Shown here: piece by piece, positions 35,751-45,557 of the stretch
How positions within the stretch are numbered: position 1 is the stretch's first letter
Layout: each line of letters opens with the position of its first letter
DNA from: Pseudomonadota bacterium
GTDB taxonomy: Bacteria; Pseudomonadota; Alphaproteobacteria; Acetobacterales; Acetobacteraceae
Direction: 5' to 3'
Assembly: GCA_021818505.1 (NCBI GenBank)
Contig: JAKADX010000007.1
Span: 62,001-126,000 of the forward strand
Length of the DNA: 64,000 bases
Translations under genes and position numbers: made by a program
The notes under the pieces: model-generated
The model's input: the letters and a program-made list of their open reading frames with translations, nothing else
Databases searched by the model: none
Told to the model about the DNA's origin: nothing

Positions 35751-37042
35751 ATCAGGAACTCCCAGGCGCGCGCATAAAGTTCGTAGAGTTTCTCGCCCAG
35801 TGGCCGGTTTCGCCAGGCGGACAGCGTGATCTCCCGCGACTTGGCGATGTCGTGGTCGAAGATCGCGCGTGCCGCCGCCGCGGTCTGGCGGCCGAACACC
35901 ACCGCGTCCACTTCGTTATTGAACACCACGCTGCGCCGGTCGAGATTTGAGGAGCCGATGGTGGTCCACACGCCGTCGATGGTGGCGAACTTGGAGTGCA
36001 GAACGGTGAACTGAATCTCCCAGATGCGCACGCCGGCTTCCAACAGGTCGCCATAGGCCGCGCGGCCGGCGGCGAGTGCGGCGGGCACGCTGCTGACCGA
36101 GGGCAGCACGAGCCGCACCGCCACCCCGCGCCGCGCCGCGCGCGCGAGTTCCTCGCGCTCCTGGTGCGTGGGGACGAAGAATCCCGTGCCGAGATCCACG
36201 CTGTGCCGCGCCGCGCGCACCGCCGTCAGGAACGTCTCATAGTACAGCGGGCGGTCCTGGTGCGGCGCGCTGGCGACGATGCGGATCGTTTCCGGCCCGG
36301 GGTCTTCAAGCCTGGGATAATAGTCGCGCGCCGCCACCGCCGGTCCCTGCTGGCGTCGCCATGTGTCGAAGAAGGTGCGTTGCAGATCGGCCACCGCCGG
36401 TCCCTCGATGCGCGCGTCGGTGTCGGTCCAGAACGCGTGCTTTGCGTCGCCTTCGACGGCCGCTTCGGGGTCGGCACGATTCTCATAGACGCGGTCGAGG
36501 TTGATGCCGCCGACGAAGCCGATGCGCCCGTCCACCACCATGATCTTTCGGTGATCGCGGTCGTTCGGATTCTCCAGGTGCAGCATCGCCTCGGCGGTGA
36601 GCGGGTGGTACACCAGCACCGTCGCGCCCGCCTGCTTCAGCCGCGCAATGAACTGCGGGTCGGTGTTGCGCGAGCCGAAGCCGTCCATGATGATGTTGAC
36701 GGCCACGCCGTCGTGCAGCTTGCGCGTCAGCAGATCGCCCAGCGACTCGCCGCCGACATGGACGTCCTGGACGATATAGTATTCCAGGTTGATGCTGTCG
36801 TGCGCTTGCGCCATCGCGGTGAACATCGCCGGGAACGTCTCGTGCCCGTCGCGCAGCAGCCGCACGGCGTTGCCCGGGCGGGCGGGAGTCCTGTACAGCG
36901 CCGCGTCCAGCCACAATTGCTGCTCGAGCAGGTCGGCGGGCGGGTTGGCGCCGAGTTCCACGATCGGCGTGCTGGCGCAGCCTGTGAGCAGCAAGGTGCC
37001 AAGCGCGAGGCCGGCGGCCAATCGGTTGCGGAGTCGTGACAT
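35747..37042 (-). CDS. Phospholipase D-like lipoprotein, cardiolipin synthase type
   Basis: 431 residues. The start MSRLRNRLAAGLALGTLLLTGC is a lipoprotein signal with lipobox LTGC. Two PLD catalytic motifs of HxKxxxxD type are present: HRKIMVVDGRIGFVGGIN and HSKFATIDGVWTTIGSSN. Cardiolipin synthases of the ClsA/ClsB kind join two phosphatidylglycerols; a periplasmic lipoprotein version would work on membrane lipid at the outer face or in the periplasm. It follows the cytochrome b561 gene by 77 bases. Confidence 0.88.
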   Translation of the reverse strand: MSRLRNRLAAGLALGTLLLTGCASTPIVELGANPPADLLEQQLWLDAALYRTPARPGNAVRLLRDGHETFPAMFTAMAQAHDSINLEYYIVQDVHVGGESLGDLLTRKLHDGVAVNIIMDGFGSRNTDPQFIARLKQAGATVLVYHPLTAEAMLHLENPNDRDHRKIMVVDGRIGFVGGINLDRVYENRADPEAAVEGDAKHAFWTDTDARIEGPAVADLQRTFFDTWRRQQGPAVAARDYYPRLEDPGPETIRIVASAPHQDRPLYYETFLTAVRAARHSVDLGTGFFVPTHQEREELARAARRGVAVRLVLPSVSSVPAALAAGRAAYGDLLEAGVRIWEIQFTVLHSKFATIDGVWTTIGSSNLDRRSVVFNNEVDAVVFGRQTAAAARAIFDHDIAKSREITLSAWRNRPLGEKLYELYARAWEFLM

Positions 37043-37119
37043 GCGCGATGCTCCGGTGCGGCGCGCCGGCAACGCGCCTGCAACGGGACCGGTTGCGCGA
37101 CGGTCGCGGACGGCGCGGA

Positions 37120-37665
37120 TTAGCGCGGCGGCAGCATCCGGTCCAGCGTGCCGTCGCGCAGCACGTACTGGTGCAACAGCGCAACGGCGGCATGGCCGAG
37201 TGCGAGGATCAGGATCGTGTTGGCGGCGAACGAGTGCCAATGCCGGATCGTGCGCGCGAGGATGCGGTCGTGACCGGGAAACGTGAACAGGCCGAACACC
37301 GAATCGCCCGCGATCCACGCGGTGGCAATGCCGAGGCAGACGGTGGTGACGGCCACCACATACAGGGCCAGATGGCCCAGATGCGCCACGCGGTCCAGCA
37401 GGCCGTGGCCGAGTCCCTGCAGGTGGCGCCCGCCGGTGTTGCGCCAGAGCACCCGCGCGACCAGCACCGCCGCGAGCGTCAGTCCCAGCGAGATGTGGAT
37501 GGCGCGCAGCGTCGGCGTCCCGGCGTGCCCCAGGATGTCCACCGTCTGCCCGCCGGGCCACAGCAGGGCCACCAGGACCACGGTTGCCCAGTGCAGCGCG
37601 ATGGTCAGCCGGTCATAGTGCAGCGCGGCGGGGCGCTGAATGGTCGTGGTGCTCATGGGCGTCAT
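37120..37665 (-). CDS. Cytochrome b561 family protein
   Basis: 181 residues with four membrane spans. Histidines suited to bind two hemes lie in LTIALHWATVVL, LRAIHISLGLTL and RHWHSFAANTILILALGH, the usual CybB pattern; the ending HQYVLRDGTLDRMLP is typical. Such proteins pass electrons from the quinone pool. Start could be ATG 37665 or ATG 37656; neither has a convincing ribosome-binding site. Confidence 0.9.
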   Translation of the reverse strand: MTPMSTTTIQRPAALHYDRLTIALHWATVVLVALLWPGGQTVDILGHAGTPTLRAIHISLGLTLAAVLVARVLWRNTGGRHLQGLGHGLLDRVAHLGHLALYVVAVTTVCLGIATAWIAGDSVFGLFTFPGHDRILARTIRHWHSFAANTILILALGHAAVALLHQYVLRDGTLDRMLPPR

Positions 37666-37706
37666 GGAGGATGGATTCCGCTTGCTTGCCGATGGTCGTG
37701 AAATTG

Positions 37707-37721
37707 CTTCTACGTCAGAAG
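37707..37721. repeat. Short inverted repeat between marC and cytochrome b561 genes
   Basis: CTTCT, 5 bases, AGAAG in the AT-richer 82-base gap downstream of the MarC stop. It may be a weak terminator or operator; by itself it is little more than suggestive. Confidence 0.2.
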
Positions 37722-37747
37722 GGCGTGGGTGTTGCCGGCGTGTCCCG

Positions 37748-38416
37748 CTAGGGCCTCCGCCAGCCCGCCACCACGTCGCCCATGCCGGCGAGCAGGATCT
37801 GCACGCCGATGCACAGCAACAGGAACGCCGTCAGTCGCCCGATGATGCTGCGCGCGGTGGCGCCCATCCATCCCGTGACGCGGTCGGCGAAGTCGTAGGC
37901 GGCCCAGACGATCCCGGCATTGACGACGGCGGCGCCGCTCGCGCCGAGAAAGAATTCGAACAGTCCGATGCCGCTGGCCGGCCGCTCGGCGCCAAGGGTG
38001 ATGGCGACCGCGATGGTGCCTGGCCCGGTGGTGAATGGCATCGTGAGCGGGAAGAATGCCATGGCGAGCGGATCGCCCTCGGTCACGTCGGGGGCGTTGT
38101 CGGCCTGGCGCCGCTGGCGGTCGGAATGGCGCTCGGGGTCCATCAGCAGGTGCCAGGCACTCAGCGCCACCACCGACCCGCCGGCGATGCGCAGCGCGCC
38201 GAGCGAGACGCCGAAGAAGTTGAGCACATACGCTCCGCCCCACAGCGCCCCGAGCATCACCAGCAGCGAATACAGGCCGACCCGCCCGGCCATGCGCCGC
38301 CGGTCGATGCCGTCGAGGTCGCGCGTTACCTCGCTGTAGATCAGCGCACCGGCGATCGGGTTGATGATCGAGAACAGCGAGGGGAACGCGAGCAGGAATG
38401 CGGAAAGCGCGGTCAC
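37748..38416 (-). CDS. MarC-family integral membrane protein
   Basis: 222 residues, six membrane spans in two similar halves. SLFSIINPIAGALIYSEVT and FPLTMPFTTGPGTIAVAIT are the paired NP/GP signatures of the MarC (UPF0056) family. The role is unknown despite the old link to antibiotic resistance. GTG 38416 starts 7 bases after the tamB stop, so it may be read from the tam transcript. Confidence 0.9.
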   Translation of the reverse strand: MTALSAFLLAFPSLFSIINPIAGALIYSEVTRDLDGIDRRRMAGRVGLYSLLVMLGALWGGAYVLNFFGVSLGALRIAGGSVVALSAWHLLMDPERHSDRQRRQADNAPDVTEGDPLAMAFFPLTMPFTTGPGTIAVAITLGAERPASGIGLFEFFLGASGAAVVNAGIVWAAYDFADRVTGWMGATARSIIGRLTAFLLLCIGVQILLAGMGDVVAGWRRP

Positions 38417-38423
38417 GCACCCG

Positions 38424-41400
38424 CTAATACTGGAACTGGTAGGTCAGGCCAACGCTGGTGCCGTACGGGTCCTGCGTCGCCGCCGCGCCGGTGACGGAGG
38501 TCTGCCCGCCGGTGCCGACGCTGGTTTCCAGCTTCAGCCCCTTCATCAGGTCGATCTGCACCGAGGCCTGGGTGCCGGTGCCCTGCGCGGCCTGCTTGGC
38601 GCCGACATAGATTCCCTTCGCGACATACCGGCCGGCCTCCACGGTCGCTCCGGCACCGGCCTGCCCGCCGCCGACGGTCAGCCGGTCCAGCCCGAGTGAC
38701 TGGCGCAGCGAGTCCAGCGGGCTGAGCACGCCCCCGCCCACCCCGCCGACCTGCGCCAGCGCCGCCGCCGCCGAGGCCAGCTGCACCGGGCTCAGCGAGC
38801 CCGCGCTCTGGTGGAACAGCAACTGCGCCAGCACCTCGTCCTGCGGCAGCGGCGGGGTCGAACTCAGTGTGATCTTCGGCGCGCTGGCGAAGCCGCCCAC
38901 GGTGAGGGTCGCGATGATGTTGCCGTTGGTGCTGGTGGCCACCAGGTGCAGGGCAGGATCCAGCTTGCCGCTGCCCTCGAAGCGCACGTCGCCGCTGGTG
39001 AACGTGAGTGACGTGCCGGCGAGGTTGAAACTGCCCCGCCGCAGCCGGAAGACGCCGACCGGGACCGGCTTGGCCACCGTGCCGCCGACCTTGATACGCC
39101 CCGCCACCTCGGCGAACAGACCGCGCCCGCGGATGAACGCCTGCCCCGGCGCGGTCACGGTCAGATCGAGCGCGATGTCGGGTGGCGGCGCGGGCGGCGG
39201 GGGCGGCTTCTGGCCGGGGCGGCGCACGTCCAGCACCGCAATGCTGCCCGGCAGCCGGTCGGGGATGCGGATTTCGGCGCTGTCGATCTTCACCGTCCCC
39301 CCGGCGGCAAGTTGACCCTCGATCTCGCCGCGCAGCGTCAGGTCGGCATCCATGGTCGCGGTCAGCCGGTCGCTGGCGAGCGGCGCTGCGTTGCGCGCGG
39401 TCAGCGTCAGAGCGACCGGCATCGCCCCGCCCAGCCCAACGGAGCCGCCGGCGGCGAACGTGCCCTTCCCGGCCCGGCCGGTCAGGCTGGCGATGCGGAT
39501 GGTGTCGCCGTCCGCGTCGATGCGCCCGGTGATCCGCGTCAGATGCGCCCCGAGCGCGAAATCCTGCACCTCGCCGCCGGTCAGCGTCAGCGACCCCGTG
39601 GCGCGCGGAACGGCTGGCGTGCCGGTCAGCACGGCGTCGAGTGCCAGGCGGCCGAGCACCCGCTCGCCGCGTGCGGTCAGCAGCGGGTTCAGCGTGGCGA
39701 GGTCGAACGCCCCGGTCCCCCGCAGCCGCATCGCCTGGGCGCCGCCCGCGCCGGGGATCGGCGCGCTGCCCGTCAGCGCCAGCCGGTTGCGCCCCGCCTC
39801 CAGCCGCGCGTCGATGTCGGCGGCGGTGCCCGTGAGGGTCGCGTCCGCCGTCAGGTCGGCCGCAGGCAGCCCGGCGGTGCCGGCGGTCGCGACGCGCAGC
39901 CCTCGCGCCGCGATATGCAGCCGTCCGGCCGGCCGCGCCGGTGAGCCGGTCAGCCGCGCGTCGGCCTGCAGCGTGCCCTGCGCCTTCAGCCCGGCGACGA
40001 AGGCATCGGCGAGATCGGCGGACAGTCCGCGCAGCGAGGCGGTCAGGTCGAGCGTCGGCGCCAGCCGGCCGGCGACCTCCAGCACCGCGTCCCGCACGCC
40101 CAGCCGCAGCCGATCGACCGTGACCGCGGGGGCGAAGGCGACGCGCGCCGGGGCCAGCAGCCGCAGCGTCTCACCCCGCCAGTCCGCCCGCAGTGCGGAG
40201 AGCGTGACACGCTGCCCCGGCATGTCGAGCATGGCCGCACCGTCGGCTTGCAACGCCGCGCCGGCCAGACCCTGCACGCTGGTCTGGAGTCGCAGCGCCA
40301 GGGCCGATTGTGGCCCGCGTGCCGTCAGCTTCGCGTCGGCCGCAAGCGCGCCGGCGCGCAGCCCGCCCACGTCCAGCGTCGCGTTCACGTCCGGCGTGCC
40401 GGTCGGGTCGCGCACCGTTGCGTCCAGCCTGGCGGTCGCGACGGCTGCCGTCCCCGGCAGGCCGGCGTCGCGCGCCTCCAGCTTCAGGCGCGCTGCGCCC
40501 TGCGCGTCCAGATCGGCGCTGCCGGCGACACTGCCGCGCAGGCGGCGACCGAGCAGGCGCGACAGATCGTCCAACTGCTTGACGGCGAGGCTGAGCTTGC
40601 CGACCGGGAGCGCGGCGTTCGCGGCGAGCGTGAACCCGCCATCGGCATGGGCGCTGCGCCAGTCGGCGCGGTCGATCGCGACGTGCAGGGCGCCGTCGGC
40701 ATCGCGGCTGGCGGTGGCGTCGAGCGCCAGCGGCGCACCGTCCAGCGTTCCATGGGCCCGCACCTGCCCGCTCGGCCGGTCCGGCAGCCCGCGCGCGGCG
40801 AGCGAGAGCGTGAGCGGCCCGCGCGGCACCCCGGCGGTCGCGATCTCCCCGGACAGTTCCGCCTGCGCCGCGAAATCGTCGAGCGGACCTGTGACATGCC
40901 CCTGGCCCGCGACCGATCCCTGCACCGTCGGCGCCGCCACGGCGAGGTCGGGCAGCGCCGCCCGCCAGTCCAGCGTCAGCACCTTGCCGCCGGCCAGCCC
41001 GCCCGTCGCCGTCAGGGAGACTTTGCTGGCGTCTATCGCGAGCCGGGAGAGCGATACGTCCGGCCCGCGCCGCGATGCCGCGAGGTCGATCCGCGCCGCC
41101 GGTCCGAGCAGCGCCGGCAGCGGTGCCGGCCCGGCGGTCAGGGCGATGGTGCCGGCGATAGTGGCGCTGTCGGTGTCGCCCTCGGTCCGCGCTGTCAGAT
41201 CGAGGGCGGCGTGCCCCGCCACCGCCTGCCCGAAGGCGGCGCCAAAGGGTGCGAGGTCGGGCAGGTCGAGATGCGCCGTGGCCTGAATCGCCGCCGCGAG
41301 AGTCGCGGTGCCGGACAGCGTCAGTAGCTTGTGATCGAGGGTGAAGCGTACCGGCCGGTCGGCCACGGCGAGATCGGCCTCGGCGCGCAAGGCGAGCGGG

Positions 41401-42455
41401 GCGCCGGCGAGCAGGTCGGGCTTCGGGCCGGGTACGGTCAACCCCTCGGCGGTGGCGCTGACCCGCGCGTGTCCGGCGTCGCCCGCAAGGTCGGCGGCCA
41501 GGTGCGCGATGCCCGCCCCCGCCGCGCGCAGGCCCTCTATTCGCACCGTGCCGCTGCCCTGCGGGGCGGCGAACCGCCCGGCCACATGGGCATCGATGGC
41601 CACGGACGCCCAGGACAGGTCCGGCCGCGGCGCCATCGCCGGCGCGCTCGCGGTCAGGTCGAGATCGGCCGTCTCGCCGGTCAGGTCCAGCCGCCCGTGC
41701 GCGTCCAGGCGCAGCGGGCCCGCCGACAACGCCACGCGCGTCGCGGCGCCGCGCCATGGCCCGTCGAGCGAGGCGCGCAACGTCAGCGCCCCCAGCCCCG
41801 GCAGGCCGGCGAGCCTGGCGAGGAAGCCCTGCGCCGGCTCCTGCGCGGCGAGGTCGGCGGCGATCGTGGCGGCATCGAGGCGCCCGGCGAGGTGGTAGCT
41901 GCCGGGCGAGTCGAGCCGGGTCAGCGTCAGTTCCGCCCGCCCGGCCTCAAGGCTCGTCAGATGTGCCGACCCGGCGACTGCGACCGTCGCGGCCACCCCG
42001 ATGACGGGTGCGCCCAGATCGAGCCGGTCGATGCGCAGCGCCGCCAGATCGACTCGTACCGGCAAGGAGGGCGACGACGATTGCGACGGCGTGGCCGCGC
42101 CCGCAGACGCGACCGGCAGGCGTGCAAGGGACATCTCCGCCGCGGACAGACGATTGATCGCGGCGACCCCGCTCAACAGTCGCCACGCCGACCAGTCCAG
42201 CGCCACGTCCGTGAGGGTCGCGTAGGAGCCCTCCCGGTCACGCAGCGCGATCCGCTCGACGCGCAACCGGTCGGGAAAGCGGCCGTGCAGCCCGGCCAGC
42301 GTCACGTCCGCCCCGGCGAGGCGGTTGATCAGCGCGGCGGCCTCGCGCTGTCCCGGCGCGGTGTTCAGGGCGGCGAACAGAAGGACCAGCAGCAGCGCCG
42401 GCAGGCCGATGGCGGCCGCCACGATCCAGCCCAGCCAGCGCAGCGTCCGCCGCAT
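38424..42455 (-). CDS. tamB: Translocation and assembly module protein TamB
   Basis: 1343 residues. One N-terminal membrane anchor (WIVAAAIGLPALLLVLLFAA) is followed by a very long beta-strand-rich periplasmic part of AsmA/TamB type and the C-terminal DUF490 domain (about residues 1000-1343; VGVFRLRRGSFNLAGTSLTF, DEVLAQLLFHQSA), ending in TYQFQY with a terminal aromatic. TamB bridges the inner membrane and TamA and is thought to help outer-membrane protein assembly or phospholipid transport. Its start overlaps the tamA stop (TGATG). Confidence 0.93.
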   Translation of the reverse strand: MRRTLRWLGWIVAAAIGLPALLLVLLFAALNTAPGQREAAALINRLAGADVTLAGLHGRFPDRLRVERIALRDREGSYATLTDVALDWSAWRLLSGVAAINRLSAAEMSLARLPVASAGAATPSQSSSPSLPVRVDLAALRIDRLDLGAPVIGVAATVAVAGSAHLTSLEAGRAELTLTRLDSPGSYHLAGRLDAATIAADLAAQEPAQGFLARLAGLPGLGALTLRASLDGPWRGAATRVALSAGPLRLDAHGRLDLTGETADLDLTASAPAMAPRPDLSWASVAIDAHVAGRFAAPQGSGTVRIEGLRAAGAGIAHLAADLAGDAGHARVSATAEGLTVPGPKPDLLAGAPLALRAEADLAVADRPVRFTLDHKLLTLSGTATLAAAIQATAHLDLPDLAPFGAAFGQAVAGHAALDLTARTEGDTDSATIAGTIALTAGPAPLPALLGPAARIDLAASRRGPDVSLSRLAIDASKVSLTATGGLAGGKVLTLDWRAALPDLAVAAPTVQGSVAGQGHVTGPLDDFAAQAELSGEIATAGVPRGPLTLSLAARGLPDRPSGQVRAHGTLDGAPLALDATASRDADGALHVAIDRADWRSAHADGGFTLAANAALPVGKLSLAVKQLDDLSRLLGRRLRGSVAGSADLDAQGAARLKLEARDAGLPGTAAVATARLDATVRDPTGTPDVNATLDVGGLRAGALAADAKLTARGPQSALALRLQTSVQGLAGAALQADGAAMLDMPGQRVTLSALRADWRGETLRLLAPARVAFAPAVTVDRLRLGVRDAVLEVAGRLAPTLDLTASLRGLSADLADAFVAGLKAQGTLQADARLTGSPARPAGRLHIAARGLRVATAGTAGLPAADLTADATLTGTAADIDARLEAGRNRLALTGSAPIPGAGGAQAMRLRGTGAFDLATLNPLLTARGERVLGRLALDAVLTGTPAVPRATGSLTLTGGEVQDFALGAHLTRITGRIDADGDTIRIASLTGRAGKGTFAAGGSVGLGGAMPVALTLTARNAAPLASDRLTATMDADLTLRGEIEGQLAAGGTVKIDSAEIRIPDRLPGSIAVLDVRRPGQKPPPPPAPPPDIALDLTVTAPGQAFIRGRGLFAEVAGRIKVGGTVAKPVPVGVFRLRRGSFNLAGTSLTFTSGDVRFEGSGKLDPALHLVATSTNGNIIATLTVGGFASAPKITLSSTPPLPQDEVLAQLLFHQSAGSLSPVQLASAAAALAQVGGVGGGVLSPLDSLRQSLGLDRLTVGGGQAGAGATVEAGRYVAKGIYVGAKQAAQGTGTQASVQIDLMKGLKLETSVGTGGQTSVTGAAATQDPYGTSVGLTYQFQY

Positions 42456-44302
42456 CAGAATGCCTGCCCGATCCCGATATAGACCTCGAAATTGCCGGCG
42501 TGCGGCTGATTGGTCACCGGCACGGCGAAATCCGCCCGCAGCGGCCCGAACGACGTATAATAGCGGGCGCCGACGCCCACGCCCACCTGCGGCGTCCCGG
42601 TGAACGGCGCGCTGCTGGTGCTCACTTGCCCCGCATCGACGAACACCACGGCGCCGTAACTGGCACCGAAGCGTTGCCGCAGTTCCACCGAGCCGGCATC
42701 GATCGCATTGCCGCCGATCGGCACGCCATCGGGGAATTGCGGTCCGACCGACTGGAACAGGAAGCCGCGAACGGTGCCGCTGCCGCCGGCGTAGAATCGC
42801 TGGTCGGCGGGCACGGCGAAGGTCGTCGCGCCCTGCACGCTGCCCACCAGCCCGCGCAGCGCGAGCACGGTGCGACCGTCGCCAAACATGTCGAGATAGG
42901 TCGATGCCGACACCTGCGCGATCAGGAAGTTTGAGTTGCCCTGCCCGAAACTCTCGGTCGGCGTCAGCAGTGCGGCGGCGCGCACGCCATGCGTCGGGTT
43001 CAGCAGATCATGGGTGTTGTCGAACTTGAGACTCAGCGGCAGTTGCAGCAGCGTATAACCGCGCGTGACGCCTTCCTGCTGAATGCTCTCCTGTTCCCCC
43101 GCGATGCCGACGCTGCCGGTGAGTTCGGGGGTCAGGCTGCGCACCACGTCGGCGCCGATGATCGCCGCGGTCTGGTTGTAGGCGATCAGGTACTGCTGCA
43201 TCGCAAGCGCGTGCAGCGTCAGCGCCTGGCCACGCTGCAGCCAATCGGGAAAGGTGAGCGTGGCACCGACATTGTAGCCAGGCTGCAGCGCCGCGGTGCC
43301 GCCCAGTTCGGTCGCCGCGGCGCTCAACGTCAGGTTCTCGCCGTTGCCGAACAGGTTGCGGTCCGACCAGCTCGCATTCAGGCTGATGCCGAGATCGGTG
43401 GAATAGGCAGCGCCGAGCGAGACGACATGCAGCGGCAGTTCCTGCACTGCGACCTGCATCGGCAACTGGCCCTGCGCGTCGAGCCCCGCCGGCGGCGTGA
43501 TCTGCACGGTGGAAAACAGTCCGGTGGCGACCAGGTCCTGCCGCGCCTTCTCGATCGCGCGCGGGTCGAACTGCTCGCCCTGATGGATCAGCAGGCGGCG
43601 GCGCAGATAGGCCTCGTTGGTGCGCTTGTTGCCGGTGATCGCGATCGGCCCGAGATCGACCCGCGGGCCGGGATCGGCCGCGAACGCGACGTCGAGCGTC
43701 CGGCTCGCCTCGTGCAGCGTCGCCACCGGCTCGTCCACCTTGGCGAGCGCATGGCCGCCGTTGCGCAATGCGCTCAGCAACCGCCCGCGCGCCGCCAGCA
43801 CGTCGGCGGCCACCGCCGGCTGGCCGGTTGCCAGCTTCAGCGCCGCCCGCGCGTCGGGCGGCACGTCGCCCTGCAGCGTCACCGCGCCGAGGTGGAACAG
43901 CGGTCCCGGGGTCAGCGCCACCTCCACCGCGACCTTGGTGGCGGCTGGCGTCTCGGCCAGCAGGCGCGGCAGGTCGGGGTCGTCGAGCGGATGGCCGGCA
44001 ACGGTGATCGCAACCTGGCCATCGTAATAGCCGAAGCTGTGCAGGGCGGCGATGAAACGGGTGTGGTCGTCGCGCGCACGGGCGACCAGCGCGAACGGGC
44101 CGACCGGGGCGGTGTCGCGCAGGCTGATGAGCGTCGAGGCGTCGTGCACCGCGCCGTCCAGCGCCGCGATCCGGGTCGGCGCGATCGAGACGGTGTAGGG
44201 CTGCGGGTCGGCCGCCCGCCCCCGCGGCGTGCCGGACAGCAGCGTTGCGGCGAGCAGCAGTGCCAGGGCCGTGCGCAGGGGGGTCCAGCGGCGGTTGGGC
44301 AT
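42455..44302 (-). CDS. tamA: Outer-membrane Omp85-family protein TamA
   Basis: 615 residues: signal peptide (LRTALALLLAATLLSGTPRGRA), three POTRA-like domains up to ~280 (LGPIAITGNKRTNEAYLRRR marks the third), and a C-terminal Omp85 barrel (YAGGSGTVRGFLFQSVGP contains the VRGF/Y substrate loop) ending in a terminal phenylalanine. The partner of TamB, coupled directly downstream. The pair has the classical tamA-tamB order. Confidence 0.93.
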   Translation of the reverse strand: MPNRRWTPLRTALALLLAATLLSGTPRGRAADPQPYTVSIAPTRIAALDGAVHDASTLISLRDTAPVGPFALVARARDDHTRFIAALHSFGYYDGQVAITVAGHPLDDPDLPRLLAETPAATKVAVEVALTPGPLFHLGAVTLQGDVPPDARAALKLATGQPAVAADVLAARGRLLSALRNGGHALAKVDEPVATLHEASRTLDVAFAADPGPRVDLGPIAITGNKRTNEAYLRRRLLIHQGEQFDPRAIEKARQDLVATGLFSTVQITPPAGLDAQGQLPMQVAVQELPLHVVSLGAAYSTDLGISLNASWSDRNLFGNGENLTLSAAATELGGTAALQPGYNVGATLTFPDWLQRGQALTLHALAMQQYLIAYNQTAAIIGADVVRSLTPELTGSVGIAGEQESIQQEGVTRGYTLLQLPLSLKFDNTHDLLNPTHGVRAAALLTPTESFGQGNSNFLIAQVSASTYLDMFGDGRTVLALRGLVGSVQGATTFAVPADQRFYAGGSGTVRGFLFQSVGPQFPDGVPIGGNAIDAGSVELRQRFGASYGAVVFVDAGQVSTSSAPFTGTPQVGVGVGARYYTSFGPLRADFAVPVTNQPHAGNFEVYIGIGQAF

Positions 44303-44455
44303 GTCCAGGCTGAACCTGCCTCAGACGCGGCGCTTGGCAAACCCGTTCCTTGCGACCTCGTGCCTCACTGCGCCGCCGCCACGGTTGTCTCGGGATCGGC
44401 GAATATCACGCTGCTGTCATTGTCGGTCCCGGCCCGCCGGGTTATCCAGCGCGCG

Positions 44456-45427
44456 ATGCCGCCCCCTCCGCATCGCCTGAAGGCCAAGCGCCTTCCCCTG
44501 CTGCGTCGCCCCGCCGAGAGCGTCGAGGAGGGGTGGAACGCGATCGCGTGGCGCAACGACCGCCACATCATCCGCAAGCTGCGGGCGATCCGGCGCGGGC
44601 TGCTGATCCTGGCCTGGACGCTGCTGGCGATGCCGCTTCAGGCGGTGCTGCTGGCGCTGCCGGGGCCGGCGAAAGTCAGCTTCGCCCGCTTCTACTGGTC
44701 CTTCGTCTGCCGGCTGCTCGGGCTGCGGGTGCGGGTGATCGGCCCGCGGCTGCGCAAGGTCGCGGCCTCCGGCCGGCCGATCGTCTATGTCTGCAATCAT
44801 TCCTCGTGGGTCGATGTGCCGGTGCTCGGCGGGCGGATCAACGCCTGCTTCATCGCGAAGGAGGAGGTCGGGCGCTGGCCGCTGATCGCCTGGATCGCGC
44901 GGCTGGGGCGCACGGTCTATGTCCGCCGCCAGCGCGCCAGCACCGGGCGCGAGCGCGACGAGATGCGCGCGCGCCTCGCCGCCGGCGACAACCTGTTCCT
45001 GTTTCCCGAGGGCACCACCTCCGACGGCTCGCGGGTGCTGCCGTTCCGCTCGGCGTTCTTTTCCATCGCCGAGCAGCCGGTGACGGCGGACGGCCGGCCG
45101 CCCCTGGTGCAGCCCGTTTCCGTGGTTTACGACCGACTCGCTTACCTGCCGGCCGGTCGGGCGACGCGGCCGCTGTTCGCCTGGTACGGCGACATGGACA
45201 TCGGTTCGCATTTCTGGCGTCTGGCGCAGCATCGCGGGCTGCGGGCGACGGTTCTGCTGCACCCGCCGCTCGACCCGGCGACCTTCCCGACCCGCAAGGC
45301 GCTGGCCCAGGCGACCTGGACGGCGGTGGCAGCGGGGGCGGCGACGCTGCGGCAGAACCGCCCGGCGGTGCCGATCTCGGTGGCCACCGGTGCCGCCGCG
45401 GCGGCCGACCGCCCCGCCTTCGCGTGA
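44456..45427 (+). CDS. plsC: 1-acyl-sn-glycerol-3-phosphate acyltransferase (PlsC-like)
   Basis: 323 residues. A membrane span (LLILAWTLLAMPLQAVLLAL) precedes the acyltransferase domain with CNHSSWVDVPVL (HX4D motif) and LFPEGTTSDGSRVLPFRSAFF. It transfers an acyl chain to lysophosphatidic or another lysolipid. It diverges from tamA. The frame is open far upstream antisense to tamA; ATG 44456 is the first start that fits the family. Confidence 0.87.
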   Translation: MPPPPHRLKAKRLPLLRRPAESVEEGWNAIAWRNDRHIIRKLRAIRRGLLILAWTLLAMPLQAVLLALPGPAKVSFARFYWSFVCRLLGLRVRVIGPRLRKVAASGRPIVYVCNHSSWVDVPVLGGRINACFIAKEEVGRWPLIAWIARLGRTVYVRRQRASTGRERDEMRARLAAGDNLFLFPEGTTSDGSRVLPFRSAFFSIAEQPVTADGRPPLVQPVSVVYDRLAYLPAGRATRPLFAWYGDMDIGSHFWRLAQHRGLRATVLLHPPLDPATFPTRKALAQATWTAVAAGAATLRQNRPAVPISVATGAAAAADRPAFA

Positions 45428-45468
45428 TGCCTTCGCGTGACGCTTTTGCGATTCCGGCGCTGTCGCGC

Positions 45469-45497
45469 TTGACATGCCCACGTTCCCTGCGGCGAGA
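45469..45497 (+). promoter_or_regulatory. Candidate promoter of the miaB operon
   Basis: A consensus TTGACA at 45469-45474 stands in the 130-base gap before miaB; the -10 partner (GCGAGA after 17 bases, or GAGACT after 19) is poor. Confidence 0.35.
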
Positions 45498-45557
45498 CTG
45501 ACGGCGCGGGATCGCGCGGGCTGACGCGGAGGCAGATGGGTTGAGCGACACGGCGGC

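Noticed and set aside
37030-37561. Extension of the phospholipase D frame upstream through the cytochrome b561 gene (604 codons)
   Set aside because: The lipoprotein signal MSRLRNRLAAG at 37042 is the natural start; the upstream part is a shadow of the cytochrome gene.
44428-44441. CCCGGC-CC-GCCGGG palindrome shortly before plsC
   Set aside because: All-GC symmetric sequences of this size are expected by chance at this composition, and no promoter element accompanies it.
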